The notes under the pieces: model-generated
Told to the model about the DNA's origin: nothing
Seen by the model: only the letters and a program-made list of their open reading frames with translations
Database searches by the model: none
Part shown: positions 45,043-53,583 of the stretch, piece by piece
How the letters are laid out: each line of letters opens with the position of its first letter
How positions within the stretch are numbered: the stretch's first letter is position 1
Made by a program: the position numbers and the translations under genes
Assembly (NCBI GenBank): GCA_017798145.1
Contig: CP059069.1
Coordinates: 667,226-731,225, forward strand
Reading direction: 5' to 3'
DNA: 64,000 nt
Source of the DNA: Akkermansiaceae bacterium
GTDB taxonomy: Bacteria > Verrucomicrobiota > Verrucomicrobiia > Verrucomicrobiales > Akkermansiaceae

Positions 45043-46260
45043 TCACTTAATGAATCCCCAATGCCCCGTATCGATCGGCCACAGCGAGAACAGCGCCGGG
45101 CCGACAAGGTTGAATTCCTTCACCGTCCCCCAGTAGCGCGAGTCGAGCGAGTTGCCGGTGTTGTCCCCCATCGCCGCATACTCCCGGAAACCGGGCCTGG
45201 CCTTTTCCTTGGCGAGTTCGAGAACATCCTCGGGGCTTGCGATGTAAATCCTGCGCGTGCTCCCGCGCCGCTCGGCCGGATGGTAGCCTTCGTGATCCTC
45301 CCCGAAAGGCGGCTTGCCCTCCGCGACACGCCGTATCCCCGGCTCCAGCGCGATTTTCCCATCCACAAGCAGATCCGGTTTCCTGATCGAAAGCGTATCC
45401 CCCGGCACCCCGACAAGCCGCTTGATGTAGTGTGATCCCCCACCCTGCGGCCCGCTCCAGTCCTTGATCCCCTTGATGCCTATCGTATCGAAAACGAAAA
45501 CCTCGCCGCGTTCCGGCTTGCGGAAATGGTAGGAGAACTTGTCGACCAGCACCAGATCCCCGGTGTCGATGAATCCCTCCAGGAGCACTTGCCCCTTTTT
45601 AAGCAATCCACCATTCTTCGCCGCCTCGCCGAGGGCGGCGCGCAGCCCCGCGTCATAGGAAGGGGTCGAGGGAGCGGGCAGCTTGAGCGGCTTTTCGTTG
45701 AGGCTGTATAGGTTGGATCTGCTGAAAAAATGCCACCACTGGAAGTCCCGTGCATCCGTCACAAGGCCGTCATCGGTGAGCATCAGCTTCAGGTTCCTGT
45801 CGGCATCGTTCACCACCTTCACATAGCTCCTCCCCTTGAGCGCCCACTCGATCATCCTCACGGGGAACGAAGGCCATTCCGCCTCCGGCTGCTGCTTGCC
45901 GACGATGCCGTTGAGCGTAGGCTGCATCGAGCCCGTAGGGATGCGGAACGGCTGCAGGTAATACGCGCGCAACCCCAGCGCGATCACGATCGCCACGAAC
46001 ATCACCTCGACATTTTCCTGGAACCAATCCTGCGGTTTCTCGCGAGGCAGGGCGTTGTCGCAGGTCGCACGGAGTTGCTTGGAGGCTTCCGCCACCTTCG
46101 AGGTATCCTTGAGCCGTATCGCATCCGCTAGGTCTTTCCGCCGGGACTCGATCTCATCCACCCGCTCCGGGGCAAGCAGATCCCTCTTGTAATCCACGAA
46201 TTTCTTCGCCCCTTTCACAAGGAGCTTCGCGTTCTTTTTCCAGGCGGGCGTGAAAAACAT
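45043..46260 (-). CDS. lepB: Signal peptidase I
   Basis: Leader peptidase cleaves signal peptides of exported proteins at the periplasmic face. The product is 405 aa, longer than the E. coli enzyme (324). The first membrane helix comprises residues ~84-100 (VEVMFVAIVIALGLRAYYL). The catalytic Ser111 lies in RIPTGSMQPTL, the Lys general base in SHYIKRLVGVPGD, and the conserved box E is MGDNTGNSLDSRYWG. A long insertion (about 120-225, KQQPEAEWPSFP..., NGGLLKKGQVLLEG) lies between box B and the Lys box. I choose ATG 46260; an upstream frame is open to 46287. It starts the leftward operon and is divergent from the flavoprotein/ferredoxin fusion. Confidence 0.95.
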   Translation of the reverse strand: MFFTPAWKKNAKLLVKGAKKFVDYKRDLLAPERVDEIESRRKDLADAIRLKDTSKVAEASKQLRATCDNALPREKPQDWFQENVEVMFVAIVIALGLRAYYLQPFRIPTGSMQPTLNGIVGKQQPEAEWPSFPVRMIEWALKGRSYVKVVNDADRNLKLMLTDDGLVTDARDFQWWHFFSRSNLYSLNEKPLKLPAPSTPSYDAGLRAALGEAAKNGGLLKKGQVLLEGFIDTGDLVLVDKFSYHFRKPERGEVFVFDTIGIKGIKDWSGPQGGGSHYIKRLVGVPGDTLSIRKPDLLVDGKIALEPGIRRVAEGKPPFGEDHEGYHPAERRGSTRRIYIASPEDVLELAKEKARPGFREYAAMGDNTGNSLDSRYWGTVKEFNLVGPALFSLWPIDTGHWGFIK

Positions 46261-46394
46261 ATGCGCGGAGCCTGCACCGACCGGCACTCACCTGCAAGCC
46301 CTATGCCGGGACAGGAAAACATGCTCCGTTTCCCGGAAAAATCTGAATAGCTTCATTCCATGCCCGCTCTCCCAAAAAGTCGGCGAACAAGAAC

Positions 46395-48644
46395 ATGCTT
46401 TCCCAAACCAAGAGATACACCCGATGGCTCCACGGAAAATGGCCCGCCGGCGGCGTCGAGAAATCCCCCGCCGCCAACGCCGACGGCACCTGCAACCTCC
46501 TTGGTGTCCGCATCGTCGGAGACCTCAGCGGTGTCCCCTTGCTGAAATTTTCCGCCGACTCCGGGGCACGCGCAGTGCAAGCCATCCTCGGGGAAAAGGA
46601 TTTCGAAAAAGGCGGTGACACGCTCGATCTCGCCATCATCGGCGCTGGCGTTTCCGGAATTTCTGCCGCCATCGAGGCCTCCAAAGCCGGGCTGAACTAC
46701 AGGATCTTCGAATCCGCCGAGGCCTTCTCCACGATCCGGAATTTCCCCCGCAAGAAACCGATCTACGCCTATCCCACCGCGATGACCCCGGCCGGTGACA
46801 TGCGTTTCGAGTCCGACGTGAAGGAAAACCTGCTAACAGAACTCGAAAAGCAGCAACAGGAATACCGCATCGAGACCACCCAGGCCGCCATCGAAAAGAT
46901 ATCCCGCTCCGGCGGCTTGCTGAAACTCCACATGAAGGGCGAGGAGCCCGTCACAGCGAAGCGCGTCATCATCGCCATCGGGCGCACCGGGAATTTCCGC
47001 AAGCTCGATGTCCCGGGCGAAGGACTCGAAAAGGTCTCCAACCGCCTCATCGATGCATCGACGTTCTCCGGCAAGCGCGTCCTCGTGGTAGGCGGCGGTG
47101 ACTCGGCGATGGAGGCCGCGATCTCGCTGGCGGAAGAGGGGGCGAGCGTCGATCTCTCCTACCGGAAAAAGGAATTCGCACGTCCCAAGCCGGAAAACAC
47201 CCGGAAACTCAGGAGCCTTGAAGCGGCCGGGACAATCACCCTCCACATGGGCACCAACGTCCAGGAGATCGGAGAAAACGAAGTCACCCTTTGCGGCGAG
47301 GACGGATGCTACAAGGTTCTGGAAAACGACCATGTCTTCACCCTCATAGGGCGCGAGGCACCTCTGGATTTTTTCCGGAAATCCGGCATCCATGTCACCG
47401 GGGACCGTGGTGCCAGGTGGTGGCTCTCGCTGGCCGGATTCGGCCTGCTGATGGTCTTCCTCTACCACCTCAAGGCCTATGTCGATTTCCTAGGGATCAA
47501 CGGCACGAACCTCTGGCCCGTTTTCCAATCGCGCGGCTGGTTCCCATTCAACATACCCGTCATCGGCGGTGAAAACGGACTCCTGCGAACCACCCTGAAC
47601 ACCGCCGCCAACGATCCCGGCTTCGTCTTCGCGCTCATCTACACCGCCGTCATCGTAATCTTCGGCATCCGCCGTGTCAGGCGCAGGAAAACCCCTTACG
47701 TGAAGCTCCAGACCGCCACCCTCGCCGCATTCCAGGTGATCCCCCTTTTCCTGCTCCCATACATCCTTTTCCCATGGATGGGCGCGAACGGTGCCTTCAC
47801 CAGCGGCGGCCTCGGCGAGTGGTTCGGCATGACCTTCCTCTCCAACGGCCCGGGCACCGAGCCCACCCAATACTGGCGCGCCTTCGGCTTCATCCTCGCG
47901 TGGCCGCTTTTCATCTACAACATCTTCACCGAAGCGCCGCTATGGGGCTGGCTCATCCTCGGCTTCGTCCAGACCTTCGTCATCATCCCGCTCATCGTCT
48001 GGCGCTGGGGAAAAGGCGCCTATTGCGGCTGGATCTGCTCCTGTGGGGCGATGGCCGAGACCCTCGGCGACCAACACCGCCACAAGATGCCGCACGGCCC
48101 GAAGTGGAACAAACTCAACATGCTCGGCCAGGCCATCCTCGCACTCGCCCTGGCCGTTCTACTCCTTCGCATCGCCGGCTGGGTATTCCCGCAGGCCGGC
48201 ATCAACGGAATCGTCATGGGGCTCACGGAAAAATGGTCCCCGTTTTCCTACAAATACATGATCGACCTCTGGCTCGCGGGAGCCATCGGCTACGGCCTCT
48301 ACTTCCATTTCTCCGGCCGCGTCTGGTGCCGCTTCGCCTGCCCGCTCGCCGCGCTGATGCACATCTACGCGCGCTTCACCCGCTTCCGCATCTTCGCCGA
48401 CAAGGACAAGTGCATCTCCTGCAACGCCTGCACCACCGTCTGCCACCAGGGCATCGATGTCATGGCCTTCGCCAACAAGGGCAAACCCATGGAAGACCCC
48501 CAGTGCGTCCGTTGCTCCGCCTGCGTCCAAAGCTGCCCCACCGGTGTCCTCGACTTCGGCCGCTTCGGGAGCAAGGGCGAGAAAATCTTCGACACCCTCC
48601 CCGCCTCCCTAGTCAACCTTGCCGAACGGAGAAAACCCAAATAA
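46395..48644 (+). CDS. Flavoprotein (thioredoxin reductase/YpdA-like) fused to a NapH/CcoG-type polyferredoxin
   Basis: This 749-aa membrane protein joins two modules. Residues 1-340 form a two-dinucleotide-binding flavoprotein: an FAD site with IIGAGVSGISAAIEA (Gly83/85/88) and an NAD(P) site with VVGGGDSAMEAA (~231-242). The redox CxxC of thioredoxin reductase is absent. A membrane part with about six helices follows from ~342. It carries the NapH/CcoG cysteines YCGWICSC (544-550) and VWCRFACP (645-649), then two 4Fe-4S sites (CISCNACTTVC, 673-683; CVRCSACVQSC, 704-714). It should move electrons from NAD(P)H via flavin to Fe-S centres, probably across or along the membrane. The final acceptor is unknown. 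Single-gene unit, divergent from lepB. Confidence 0.88.
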   Translation: MLSQTKRYTRWLHGKWPAGGVEKSPAANADGTCNLLGVRIVGDLSGVPLLKFSADSGARAVQAILGEKDFEKGGDTLDLAIIGAGVSGISAAIEASKAGLNYRIFESAEAFSTIRNFPRKKPIYAYPTAMTPAGDMRFESDVKENLLTELEKQQQEYRIETTQAAIEKISRSGGLLKLHMKGEEPVTAKRVIIAIGRTGNFRKLDVPGEGLEKVSNRLIDASTFSGKRVLVVGGGDSAMEAAISLAEEGASVDLSYRKKEFARPKPENTRKLRSLEAAGTITLHMGTNVQEIGENEVTLCGEDGCYKVLENDHVFTLIGREAPLDFFRKSGIHVTGDRGARWWLSLAGFGLLMVFLYHLKAYVDFLGINGTNLWPVFQSRGWFPFNIPVIGGENGLLRTTLNTAANDPGFVFALIYTAVIVIFGIRRVRRRKTPYVKLQTATLAAFQVIPLFLLPYILFPWMGANGAFTSGGLGEWFGMTFLSNGPGTEPTQYWRAFGFILAWPLFIYNIFTEAPLWGWLILGFVQTFVIIPLIVWRWGKGAYCGWICSCGAMAETLGDQHRHKMPHGPKWNKLNMLGQAILALALAVLLLRIAGWVFPQAGINGIVMGLTEKWSPFSYKYMIDLWLAGAIGYGLYFHFSGRVWCRFACPLAALMHIYARFTRFRIFADKDKCISCNACTTVCHQGIDVMAFANKGKPMEDPQCVRCSACVQSCPTGVLDFGRFGSKGEKIFDTLPASLVNLAERRKPK

Positions 48645-48749
48645 GCACAACCCCGGCCACAGGAATCCGATCCGCGCTAATCCGTGGTTCCCCTCCATTC
48701 ACCAGCCCAGCCTTGGCGCCTTGGCGTCTTCGCGGTTCAACCCTCTGCC
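48645..48749. other. Intergenic phrase resembling dispersed noncoding repeats
   Basis: A 105-bp spacer holds the phrases GATCCGCGCTAATCCGTGG (48669-48687) and CCTTGGCGCCTTGGCGTCTT (48711-48730). The second has an internal near-tandem CTTGGCG repeat. I recall similar phrases as dispersed intergenic sequences in several phyla; this is an impression, not a search result. Confidence 0.4.
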
Positions 48750-50192
48750 ATGCTCGCCACCATCGCCTTCGCAATCTACCTCGCCTGCTGCGCGGGGATG
48801 CTGCTCTACGGCATCAACTGCTACGTCCTCGTCTTCCTCTTCAAGAAAACCTCCGCCAGAAAAAATCCCCGCCGCCACCTCGCCGAGCTCCCGAAAGTCA
48901 CCACCCAGCTCCCCATCTACAACGAGCTCAACGTCGCCGCCCGCGCCCTCCGCGCCATCGCCGCCTTCGACTACCCCGCCCACCTCCACCAGATCCAGGT
49001 GCTCGACGACTCCACTGACGAGACCCGCACCCTCATCGACCGAACCGCCGCCGAGCTGCGCGAAAATGGCATCTGGATCGATGTCCTGCGCCGCGAGATC
49101 CGCACCGGCTACAAGGCGGGCGCACTCGCCGATGCCATGCCCGCCGCCCACGGCGAGTTCATCGCCATCTTCGACGCGGATTTTGTCCCGGCTCCCGACT
49201 TCCTGAAACAACTCCTCCCCCATTTCACCACGGAGAAAACCGCCCTCGTGCAGGCTCGCTGGGATCACCTCAACCGCGATGCCTCGCTGCTCACCCGTGC
49301 CCAATGCATCGGCATAGACGGCCACTTCGGCATCGAGCAACCCGCCCGCTGCGGCAACAGGCTCTTTCTCAATTTCAACGGCACGGCCGGAATCTGGCGG
49401 CGCTCCGCCATCGACGACGCCGGCGGCTGGACCGCCGACACGCTGACCGAAGACCTCGACCTCTCCTACCGCGCCCAGCTGAAAGGCTGGCACCTTGAAT
49501 ACGTCCCGGAAATCACGGTTCCCGCAGAGATCCCGGAAACCTACTCCGCGTTCAAAAGCCAGCAGTTCCGTTGGGCGAAAGGATCCATCCAGACAGCCAT
49601 CAAGCTCCTCCCGCAGATTTTCCGCTCCGACCTCACAGCCTTCGCCAAGATCCAGACCGTCTTCCACCTCTGTGCCTACGGGATGCACGCCCTGATGCTC
49701 GCCGTCGCCCTCCTCGCCCTGCCAGCCATCGCCTACCTCGGCGGCGGGATCCCACCATACATCCTCGTCATTTTCATCATCCCTCTCCTAGCCGCCACCC
49801 TCGGCCCATCCGTGCTGTACATGGTCAGCCAGCACTCGCTACGCCCCGCCGATTGGAAGAAGACCATCCTGCTGCTTCCCGCCCTGGTTCTGTTAGGCTT
49901 CGGGATCTGCATCTCCAACACCCGCGCCGTCCTCGAGGCCATCCTCGGCATACGCAGCGGATTCGTCCGCACACCCAAGCGCGGTGAGAACACCTCGAAT
50001 AACTACGCCCCCTCCGCCAGCCTGGTGCCGCTGCTGGAAATTTCCGCCGCCGCCTATTGTGCCCTCACCCTCGTCATCTACGCCCGCCACGGCGAGTTCG
50101 GCATCCTCCCTTTCCTAACCCTCTACGCCGCAGGCTTCGCCCTCGTCGGCATCTGCAGCCTCCGCGAACAGTTCGATGCAAGGAAAGCCTGA
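48750..50192 (+). CDS. Processive membrane GT2 (cellulose synthase-like) glycosyltransferase
   Basis: This is a 480-aa membrane protein with one N-terminal helix (~3-28) and about four C-terminal helices (from ~310). The cytosolic GT-A domain has TQLPIYNELNVAARALRAI, VLDDSTDETR, AIFDADFVPAPDF, TEDLDLSYRAQLKGW and QQFRWAKGS. These are the D, DxD, D, Q(Q/R)xRW signature of cellulose-synthase-like GT2 enzymes, so it should build and perhaps export a polysaccharide or transfer sugar to a lipid. ATG 48750 precedes the first helix; 22 more codons are open upstream. The next gene starts inside its last codons (17-bp overlap), so the two form an operon. Confidence 0.9.
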   Translation: MLATIAFAIYLACCAGMLLYGINCYVLVFLFKKTSARKNPRRHLAELPKVTTQLPIYNELNVAARALRAIAAFDYPAHLHQIQVLDDSTDETRTLIDRTAAELRENGIWIDVLRREIRTGYKAGALADAMPAAHGEFIAIFDADFVPAPDFLKQLLPHFTTEKTALVQARWDHLNRDASLLTRAQCIGIDGHFGIEQPARCGNRLFLNFNGTAGIWRRSAIDDAGGWTADTLTEDLDLSYRAQLKGWHLEYVPEITVPAEIPETYSAFKSQQFRWAKGSIQTAIKLLPQIFRSDLTAFAKIQTVFHLCAYGMHALMLAVALLALPAIAYLGGGIPPYILVIFIIPLLAATLGPSVLYMVSQHSLRPADWKKTILLLPALVLLGFGICISNTRAVLEAILGIRSGFVRTPKRGENTSNNYAPSASLVPLLEISAAAYCALTLVIYARHGEFGILPFLTLYAAGFALVGICSLREQFDARKA

Positions 50193-52314
50193 GCCTCCCG
50201 GAGAGCCGCGCCTTTGGCCGGTTTCTTCCCGCACCTTCGCATGGGGGGCATCCATCGCCATCATCGCCGCCGCCTGCGCCGCATGGTCATCCCTCCCCTC
50301 CCTCGGTTCCTGCCCCATTCTCCGCGTCGCCATCTTCGCCGCCATGGGCATCGCCATGCTCGGCAGCGTCTTCCTCTTCCCGGACGGCCCCGACCGCATC
50401 GCCCTCATCCTCATCCCCGCGATCCTGCTCCGCATCATCCTCTGGCCCGCCCCGGTTTCCGACGATGTGAACCGCTACCTCTGGGAAGGACAACTGGTGG
50501 CCGCCGGGGAAAACCCATACGCCGCCCCAGCCGACGATCCGCGCTGGGAATCCCTCCACGATTCCACATGGCAGGCCATGAACCACCGAGACCGCCCCAC
50601 CGCATACCCTCCCGGCGTTCAGTGGATCATGGCCGCCACAGCCACCATCTACCCCTCCCTGAAATCCTTCAAAGCCCTCGCCCTCCTCGGCGACATGGCA
50701 ACCCTGCTCCTGCTATTCGCCCTGCTCCGCGATAACACCGCCCCCCTGCGCTGGGCCGGTTTCTACGCCTTCAACCCCGTCGTCCTCATCGCCTTCGCCG
50801 CCGAGGCCCACTTCGACAGCCTCATGGCCGCCGCGCTGTTGGCCGCAATCCTCGCAGCATCTCGAAATAAAAAATCCGCATGGCTGTGGCTAGCCCTTGC
50901 CGTCCAGATCAAGCTCGTCTGCCTCATCCTCGCCCCGCTTTTCCTCATCCCATTTCTCAGGTTCATTCGCTTCCATACGCGCCCATTTGGCGAAGAGCAT
51001 GGAAATTTCCAGTTCGCCTATCTCCGCTTCGCTCCGGTTGTGGTCCGTCTTCTCCTCTTTTCCGCAATCCTCATCCTGCCCAGCCTACCGTTCCTGACAG
51101 CCTTGCCGCAATGGCTCCACGGTGTCGGAAGCTTCGCCACCGCCGGTGATTTCAACGCCCCGCTCTTCACTCTCCTCGCCTCCACAGGACTCGCCTTGGG
51201 GATGGTGAAAAACATCTGTCTCGCCACCTTTGGCGTTTCCGCCGCTGCCATCCTCATCGGCCGCTGGAAAGGAATGCCCTTGATCGATTCCTGCCTCTGG
51301 ATGCTTGGCACTCTCCTCGCCTGCTCCCCCATCGTTCACTTCTGGTATCTCGCATGGCTGCTTCCCCTCACCGCCATCCGCCCATCCTTCGCATGGACCA
51401 CCGCCTCGATCACCATGGCCGGATATTTCATCGCTTGGTGGACACAGGAAAACCTTGGCTGGTGGGGCTACGGCCACAGCATTGCCACGGTCATCTGGCT
51501 CCCATGGTTCCTCGCCGCTCTCGCCCAACACCGCCATCTCCCTGCCCGCGTGCGCAGCTCCTTGGACTGCGGCAGCCCTGCTGCCGCTTTGGGCGATGCA
51601 GCCTGCTGCGAGCCGCATTTCGCCATCGTCATCCCCGCGCTTGAAAACACCCCATCCCTGACGGATTTGCTTCAAACCATCCGTGAGGAACTCCCCGACT
51701 CCGAAGTCATACTTCCCACCCCCTCACCCCATTTTCCACAAATCCCCAACACCCGCCATATCCCCGCCCCCCTCGGTCGCGGCAACCAGATCGCCGCCGC
51801 CATAGCGACCACCACCGCTCCCTGGATCCTCATCGTCCACGCCGATGCCACACCGCCCCCCGGCTCCGCAAAACATCTGTTAGAAGAAGCCAGGAAACAC
51901 CCCCAAGCCTCCCTCATCGTCCCGGGCCAGCGCTTCGATGATCATACACCGGCCACCCTACTCATCGAGGCGCTCAACGAACTGCGCGTCGTCTTTGGCG
52001 GGATCGCCTTCGGGGACCAGACCATGCTCATCCGCCGCTCGGCTATCGAAGCCGCAGGAGGCTTCCCCGCCCAGCCGCTCATGGAAGACGTCGAGGCCAG
52101 CCTCCGCCTCGCCACCCAGGGCAGCATCCTCTACCTCGGCCGCGAGTGGAAAGTTTCCGCAAAAAAATGGCAGGGCAATTTCCTCAAACGCTTCACCCTC
52201 GTCATCCGGCTCACCGCCACCTACCAGCTAGCCCGCCTCCGCAGCCCCGCCCACGCCGCCGCCGTCTCGGAGAGCATGTATCGCGAATACTATCCTCAAG
52301 AACTGGGAGGATGA
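50176..52314 (+). CDS. Fused membrane mannosyltransferase-like (GT-C) and GT2 glycosyltransferase
   Basis: This is a 712-aa protein. Residues 1-~460 contain about ten membrane helices and features of polyprenyl-sugar-using GT-C enzymes: PVSDDVNRYLWEGQLVAAG (loop 1 with the acidic pair), NPYAAPADDPRW, DRPTAYPPGVQWIMA and FNPVVLIAFAAEAHFDSL. Residues ~475-712 form a soluble GT2 domain of the TIGR04283 type: FAIVIPALENTPSLTDLL, RGNQIAAAIATTTAPWIL, VHADATPPPG (DxD-like, ~553) and FGDQTMLIRRSAIEAAGGF. Fusion of a polyprenyl-dependent with a nucleotide-dependent transferase suggests sequential addition or make-and-use of the same sugar carrier. It overlaps the upstream GT2 gene by 17 bp. Confidence 0.85.
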   Translation: MQGKPEPPGEPRLWPVSSRTFAWGASIAIIAAACAAWSSLPSLGSCPILRVAIFAAMGIAMLGSVFLFPDGPDRIALILIPAILLRIILWPAPVSDDVNRYLWEGQLVAAGENPYAAPADDPRWESLHDSTWQAMNHRDRPTAYPPGVQWIMAATATIYPSLKSFKALALLGDMATLLLLFALLRDNTAPLRWAGFYAFNPVVLIAFAAEAHFDSLMAAALLAAILAASRNKKSAWLWLALAVQIKLVCLILAPLFLIPFLRFIRFHTRPFGEEHGNFQFAYLRFAPVVVRLLLFSAILILPSLPFLTALPQWLHGVGSFATAGDFNAPLFTLLASTGLALGMVKNICLATFGVSAAAILIGRWKGMPLIDSCLWMLGTLLACSPIVHFWYLAWLLPLTAIRPSFAWTTASITMAGYFIAWWTQENLGWWGYGHSIATVIWLPWFLAALAQHRHLPARVRSSLDCGSPAAALGDAACCEPHFAIVIPALENTPSLTDLLQTIREELPDSEVILPTPSPHFPQIPNTRHIPAPLGRGNQIAAAIATTTAPWILIVHADATPPPGSAKHLLEEARKHPQASLIVPGQRFDDHTPATLLIEALNELRVVFGGIAFGDQTMLIRRSAIEAAGGFPAQPLMEDVEASLRLATQGSILYLGREWKVSAKKWQGNFLKRFTLVIRLTATYQLARLRSPAHAAAVSESMYREYYPQELGG
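52210..52229 (+). repeat. 20-bp repeat, copy inside the GT fusion gene
   Basis: CTCACCGCCACCTACCAGCT encodes LTATYQL near the end of the GT2 domain. The identical 20 bases recur at 53421-53440. Confidence 0.7.
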
Positions 52315-52318
52315 TAGT
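52289..52318 (+). terminator. Hairpin at the end of the GT operon (weak)
   Basis: ACTATCCTC pairs with GAGGATGATAGT around a 9-base loop, with one bulged G. The hairpin spans the stop codon. No T-run follows, so it is at best a pause or decay-protecting structure. Confidence 0.25.
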
Positions 52319-52586
52319 CGATCGGATAAGTATTCCACGCCGTCACAGCCAGCAATACGTCCCTACCCGATTTGCGATCATTTTCGGTTTTCACGCTTGT
52401 CATCAAAAGCGTTTTTCAGGTTTTATCTAACTATCCACTCTGGTGGACGGGAACTTCAAAAGCCCGAATACCGCGTAGCGGAAAAGGACATTCTCTCCAC
52501 CACCATCCACGAACAGGGCGGGCGCACGGTAACGATCCGGGAAATCAAGCCCATCGCCCTCCTCGCCAGCTGCATGTCATGGGCGA

Positions 52587-52718
52587 AGCACCGCCGCCAA
52601 GCTCCACCTGCGCCTCAACCTCCAGACCTTCCTGCCCTCCTGCGCCATCATAGAGGAAGCCTCCGGTATGGCAACCGCCTGCGGCATCCGCCGGAACGTC
52701 GTTGGATTGAGCATTTAG
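52587..52718 (+). pseudogene. IS4-type transposase fragment
   Basis: A short frame encodes STAAKLHLRLNLQTFLPSCA and then IIEEASGMATACGIRRNVV before a stop. KLHLRLxLxTFLPxxAIIEEA is the strand following the first catalytic Asp region in IS4-family transposases. Only about 40 residues remain, and both sides are unrelated, so this is a fragment. Confidence 0.5.
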
Positions 52719-52854
52719 GTTTGGTTCTACCGGAGAGAAGTTTTTCGGTGAATCGCCTATCAGGTAAACGGGCAACACATCCCCCACACCTACGTAAGCG
52801 GTCAACAGAACCCCTCTATCCATCCCCGGGGCGATTTGCGTATGCTACCCGGTC

Positions 52855-53227
52855 ATGTCCGATTCGGACCACCCCACCACAAGTATCATCAAGTCAGACC
52901 GCACCGGGCGCACGCGCTATACCCGCCAATACAAAGCAGGAGATTCTGGCCGCGTTCGACTCCAGCAGTTTGAGCACTCCGCAATTCGCCGCGCAATGCG
53001 GCATCAAGTATCCGACCTTCGCCTCCTGGATCGCCGCGGCAAAGCGCGATGGCAAGCCTTCCACCTGAGCGACAAGCGGCCCGACATTCCTGCTCGCCGA
53101 AGTCGCCGCGTCTCCCGGGGCGCTTTCCGCCGCGCTTGAAGTCCGCCTGCCCTGCGGAGCCGTCGCGTGGGTTTCATCCTGCGGCCAGCTTCCGCTGCTC
53201 GTTGAACTCATTCGCCAACTCGCCTGA
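52855..53227 (+). pseudogene. IS66 TnpA-type accessory protein, frameshifted and with a premature stop
   Basis: The start MSDSDHPTTSIIKSDRTGRT is in one frame. One extra G near 52936 shifts it. The continuation is QEILAAFDSSSLSTPQFAAQ, then CGIKYPTFASWIAAAKRDGK, the helix-turn-helix of IS66 TnpA. A TGA interrupts after KPST, and the same frame then resumes as FLLAEVAASPGALSAALEV, LPCGAVAWV and LLVELIRQLA with the normal stop. TnpA is needed for IS66 transposition together with TnpB and TnpC; only remnants of the first two are here. Confidence 0.75.
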
Positions 53228-53236
53228 CCCGACGCC

Positions 53237-53356
53237 ATGCTAACCTTCAACGGAAGCCTCAAGGTCTATGTCGCGCTGGAGCCATGCGACATGCGCAAAA
53301 GCTTCAACACGCTCGCCGAGCTCGTCCGCAACAATCGTAAGTTCCCAGGAAGTTAG
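53237..53356 (+). pseudogene. IS66 TnpB (Orf2) N-terminal fragment
   Basis: MLTFNGSLKVYVALEPCDMR, then KSFNTLAELV, is the conserved beginning of IS66 TnpB. After about 33 residues the similarity ends (near 53335), and a stop follows at 53354-53356. It lies 9 bp after the tnpA remnant, the normal order in IS66 elements. TnpC and the right end of the element are missing. Confidence 0.75.
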
Positions 53357-53420
53357 AACAGAGTGCAGCAACTACGGGGGTTCGGGATGGGAAAGGGGCG
53401 TTCATTCAGCTCTTAACCGC

Positions 53421-53440
53421 CTCACCGCCACCTACCAGCT
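53421..53440 (+). repeat. 20-bp repeat, copy in the IS graveyard
   Basis: It is identical to 52210-52229. In the corresponding frame it again reads LTATYQL, preceded by LNR and followed by unrelated sequence, which suggests a leftover of a duplicated gene end carried with the IS debris. Confidence 0.65.
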
Positions 53441-53583
53441 CACCCTCCTTCCAGGCGGCCACACTTCGCATCGGATTCATCCATCCGGACAATGCTTGGG
53501 GATTGCCTGCCGCCCCTTGCGCCTTTTGAGCACGGTTGTTTTTTGATTGCTTGCTAAGCTCCGTATCGTTAGGTTTCCATTTC

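Larger units (their letters stand above)
52315..53583. other. 1.27-kb region of decayed insertion sequences
   Basis: No intact gene is present. I see an IS4-type fragment (52587-52718), an IS66 tnpA pseudogene (52855-53227), a truncated IS66 tnpB (53237-53356), and a 20-bp repeat of the preceding gene's 3' end (53421-53440). The stretch 52320-52580 is open in one frame, but its translation matches nothing I know and it may be an older fragment. Confidence 0.6.

Noticed and set aside
52397-53068. A single 220-codon gene across the IS graveyard
   Set aside because: The frame joins unrelated pieces: unknown sequence, an off-frame stretch over the IS4 fragment, and the middle of IS66 TnpA. It is a chance open frame.
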